Of a stretch of 9,118 nucleotides of DNA, positions 8,898 through 9,118 are shown in pieces. Position 1 is the stretch's first letter. Every line of letters begins with the position of its first letter. Location of the stretch: assembly GCA_900771045.1 (NCBI GenBank), contig CAAGMM010000263.1:1-9118 (forward strand), given 5' to 3'. The notes under the pieces were generated by a model. It searched no databases and was not told the DNA's origin. It saw only the letters and a program-made list of their open reading frames with translations. The position numbers were made by a program, and so were the translations under genes. This DNA is from Bacteroidales bacterium. GTDB taxonomy: Bacteria; Bacteroidota; Bacteroidia; Bacteroidales; F082.

Positions 8898-8910
8898 TTC
8901 CGCAGCGGAA
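8898..8910. repeat. Perfect 13-bp palindrome TTCCGC-A-GCGGAA
   Basis: Six-base arms around a single central A. It is flanked by TTAAT (8894-8898) and ATTAA (8916-8920), giving loose outer symmetry. It lies next to the proposed left end of the insertion element, so it may be a subterminal transposase-binding site or a small operator. No protein can be assigned from sequence alone. Confidence 0.6.
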
Positions 8911-8929
8911 CTGTGATTAAAACTCTGTA

Positions 8930-8962
8930 AAATCCTGAGCGACAAAATGTCGCCCAGGATTT
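8930..8962. repeat. Strong inverted repeat (15-bp arms, 3-nt loop) before the transposase gene
   Basis: Left arm AAATCCTGAGCGACA (8930-8944), loop AAA, right arm TGTCGCCCAGGATTT (8948-8962). Fourteen of fifteen positions pair. The exception is A8938 opposite C8955, an A-C mismatch in plus-strand RNA but a U-G wobble in minus-strand RNA. The arms begin and end in A/T runs, so the structure could act as a bidirectional terminator. Insertion sequences often carry such hairpins near the end to block read-through transcription into the transposase. It overlaps the candidate -33 element of the transposase promoter. Confidence 0.8.
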
Positions 8963-8991
8963 GGTTTTGTCAGAAATTTCACCTATATTAG
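8960..8991 (+). promoter_or_regulatory. Candidate transposase promoter
   Basis: TTTG at 8960-8963, a 20-nt spacer, then TATATTAG at 8984-8991, which matches five of the six fixed positions of the Bacteroidota -7 consensus TAnnTTTG. The spacing fits the usual 19-21 nt. Predicted transcription would begin near 8998, giving a leader of about 20 nt before ATG 9019. The -33 part lies in the right arm of the hairpin, so structure formation and initiation could interfere. This is inferred from consensus only. Confidence 0.4.
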
Positions 8992-9018
8992 TGCTTTCTA
9001 ACAAAAAAACTAACTGAC

Positions 9019-9118
9019 ATGGCAAAGTTACAAAGAAAATCAGAAACAATCGCGACTTTCGGCGGAATTTTTTACGTGATGGACGTTTTTGAGCGCCTCG
9101 GCCTCGGAAAGCTCATTG
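9019..9118 (+). CDS. IS1380-family transposase, N-terminal fragment (3' end outside window)
   Basis: ATG 9019 opens a frame that stays open to the window end, 33 codons plus one base. The peptide starts MAKLQRKSETIATFGGIFYV and continues MDVFERLGLGKLI. The pattern of a basic MAK..KSE start, then FGGIF, then a short helix ending in LGL..LI is what I remember from the N-termini of Bacteroidota IS1380-type DDE transposases. The catalytic DDE residues are downstream of the window, so activity and completeness cannot be judged. A 225-nt non-coding stretch separates it from the divergent purL start. A related DDE transposase family is the main alternative. Confidence 0.75.
   Translation, partial: MAKLQRKSETIATFGGIFYVMDVFERLGLGKLI

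Larger units (their letters stand above)
8892..9118 (+). mobile_element. Left end of an IS1380-family insertion sequence (partial)
   Basis: The transposase start at 9019 shows that an insertion element enters the window from the right. The left boundary is an estimate: IS1380-family ends commonly begin with CC, and the CCTTAATT at 8892 is the candidate nearest the purL upstream region. The boundary could lie elsewhere between about 8860 and 8930, because the right terminal repeat and the target duplication are outside the window. Inside the proposed end lie a 13-bp palindrome, a strong hairpin and a candidate promoter, all consistent with the regulatory end of an insertion sequence. The element sits about 100 bp upstream of purL and is transcribed away from it. 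Confidence 0.5.

Noticed and set aside
8965..8991. TTTG at 8966-8969 as -33 element of the transposase promoter
   Set aside because: Its spacing to TATATTAG is only 14 nt, too short; TTTG at 8960-8963 with 20 nt fits better.

Overview
The window looks like chromosomal DNA from a member of the Bacteroidota, most likely Bacteroidales. Three things point there. The PurL N-terminus is of the type I know from Bacteroides relatives. The gene starts sit in A/T-rich contexts without clear Shine-Dalgarno sequences. Upstream of purL there is an exact match to the Bacteroidota -7 promoter element (TAnnTTTG). I cannot name a genus.

Left part (1-3239, plus strand): three closely spaced genes with 12-14 nt gaps. 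They are the C-terminal end of an AsmA-like envelope protein (cut by the window edge), a secreted outer-membrane beta-barrel protein resembling RemB/Wzi, and a mannose-1-phosphate guanylyltransferase (ManC) that makes GDP-mannose. They read as a cell-envelope or surface-polysaccharide operon.

Middle and right part (3277-8793, minus strand): a convergent two-gene unit. Full-length purL (large, single-chain FGAM synthase of purine biosynthesis) is followed after 12 nt by a long-chain acyl-CoA synthetase of the FadD15 type. The two units meet tail to tail in a 37-nt gap with no clear terminator hairpin.

Right end (about 8794-9118): the purL promoter region, then what appears to be the left end of an IS1380-family insertion sequence. 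It holds a short palindrome, a strong 15-bp-arm hairpin, a plausible Bacteroidota promoter, and the first 33 codons of the transposase running off the window.

Most of the window is ordinary housekeeping and envelope metabolism. I see no new defence, toxin, CRISPR or RNA system. The points worth a second look are the insertion-sequence junction with its hairpin, the purL/acyl-CoA synthetase pairing, and the AsmA-RemB-ManC gene order.
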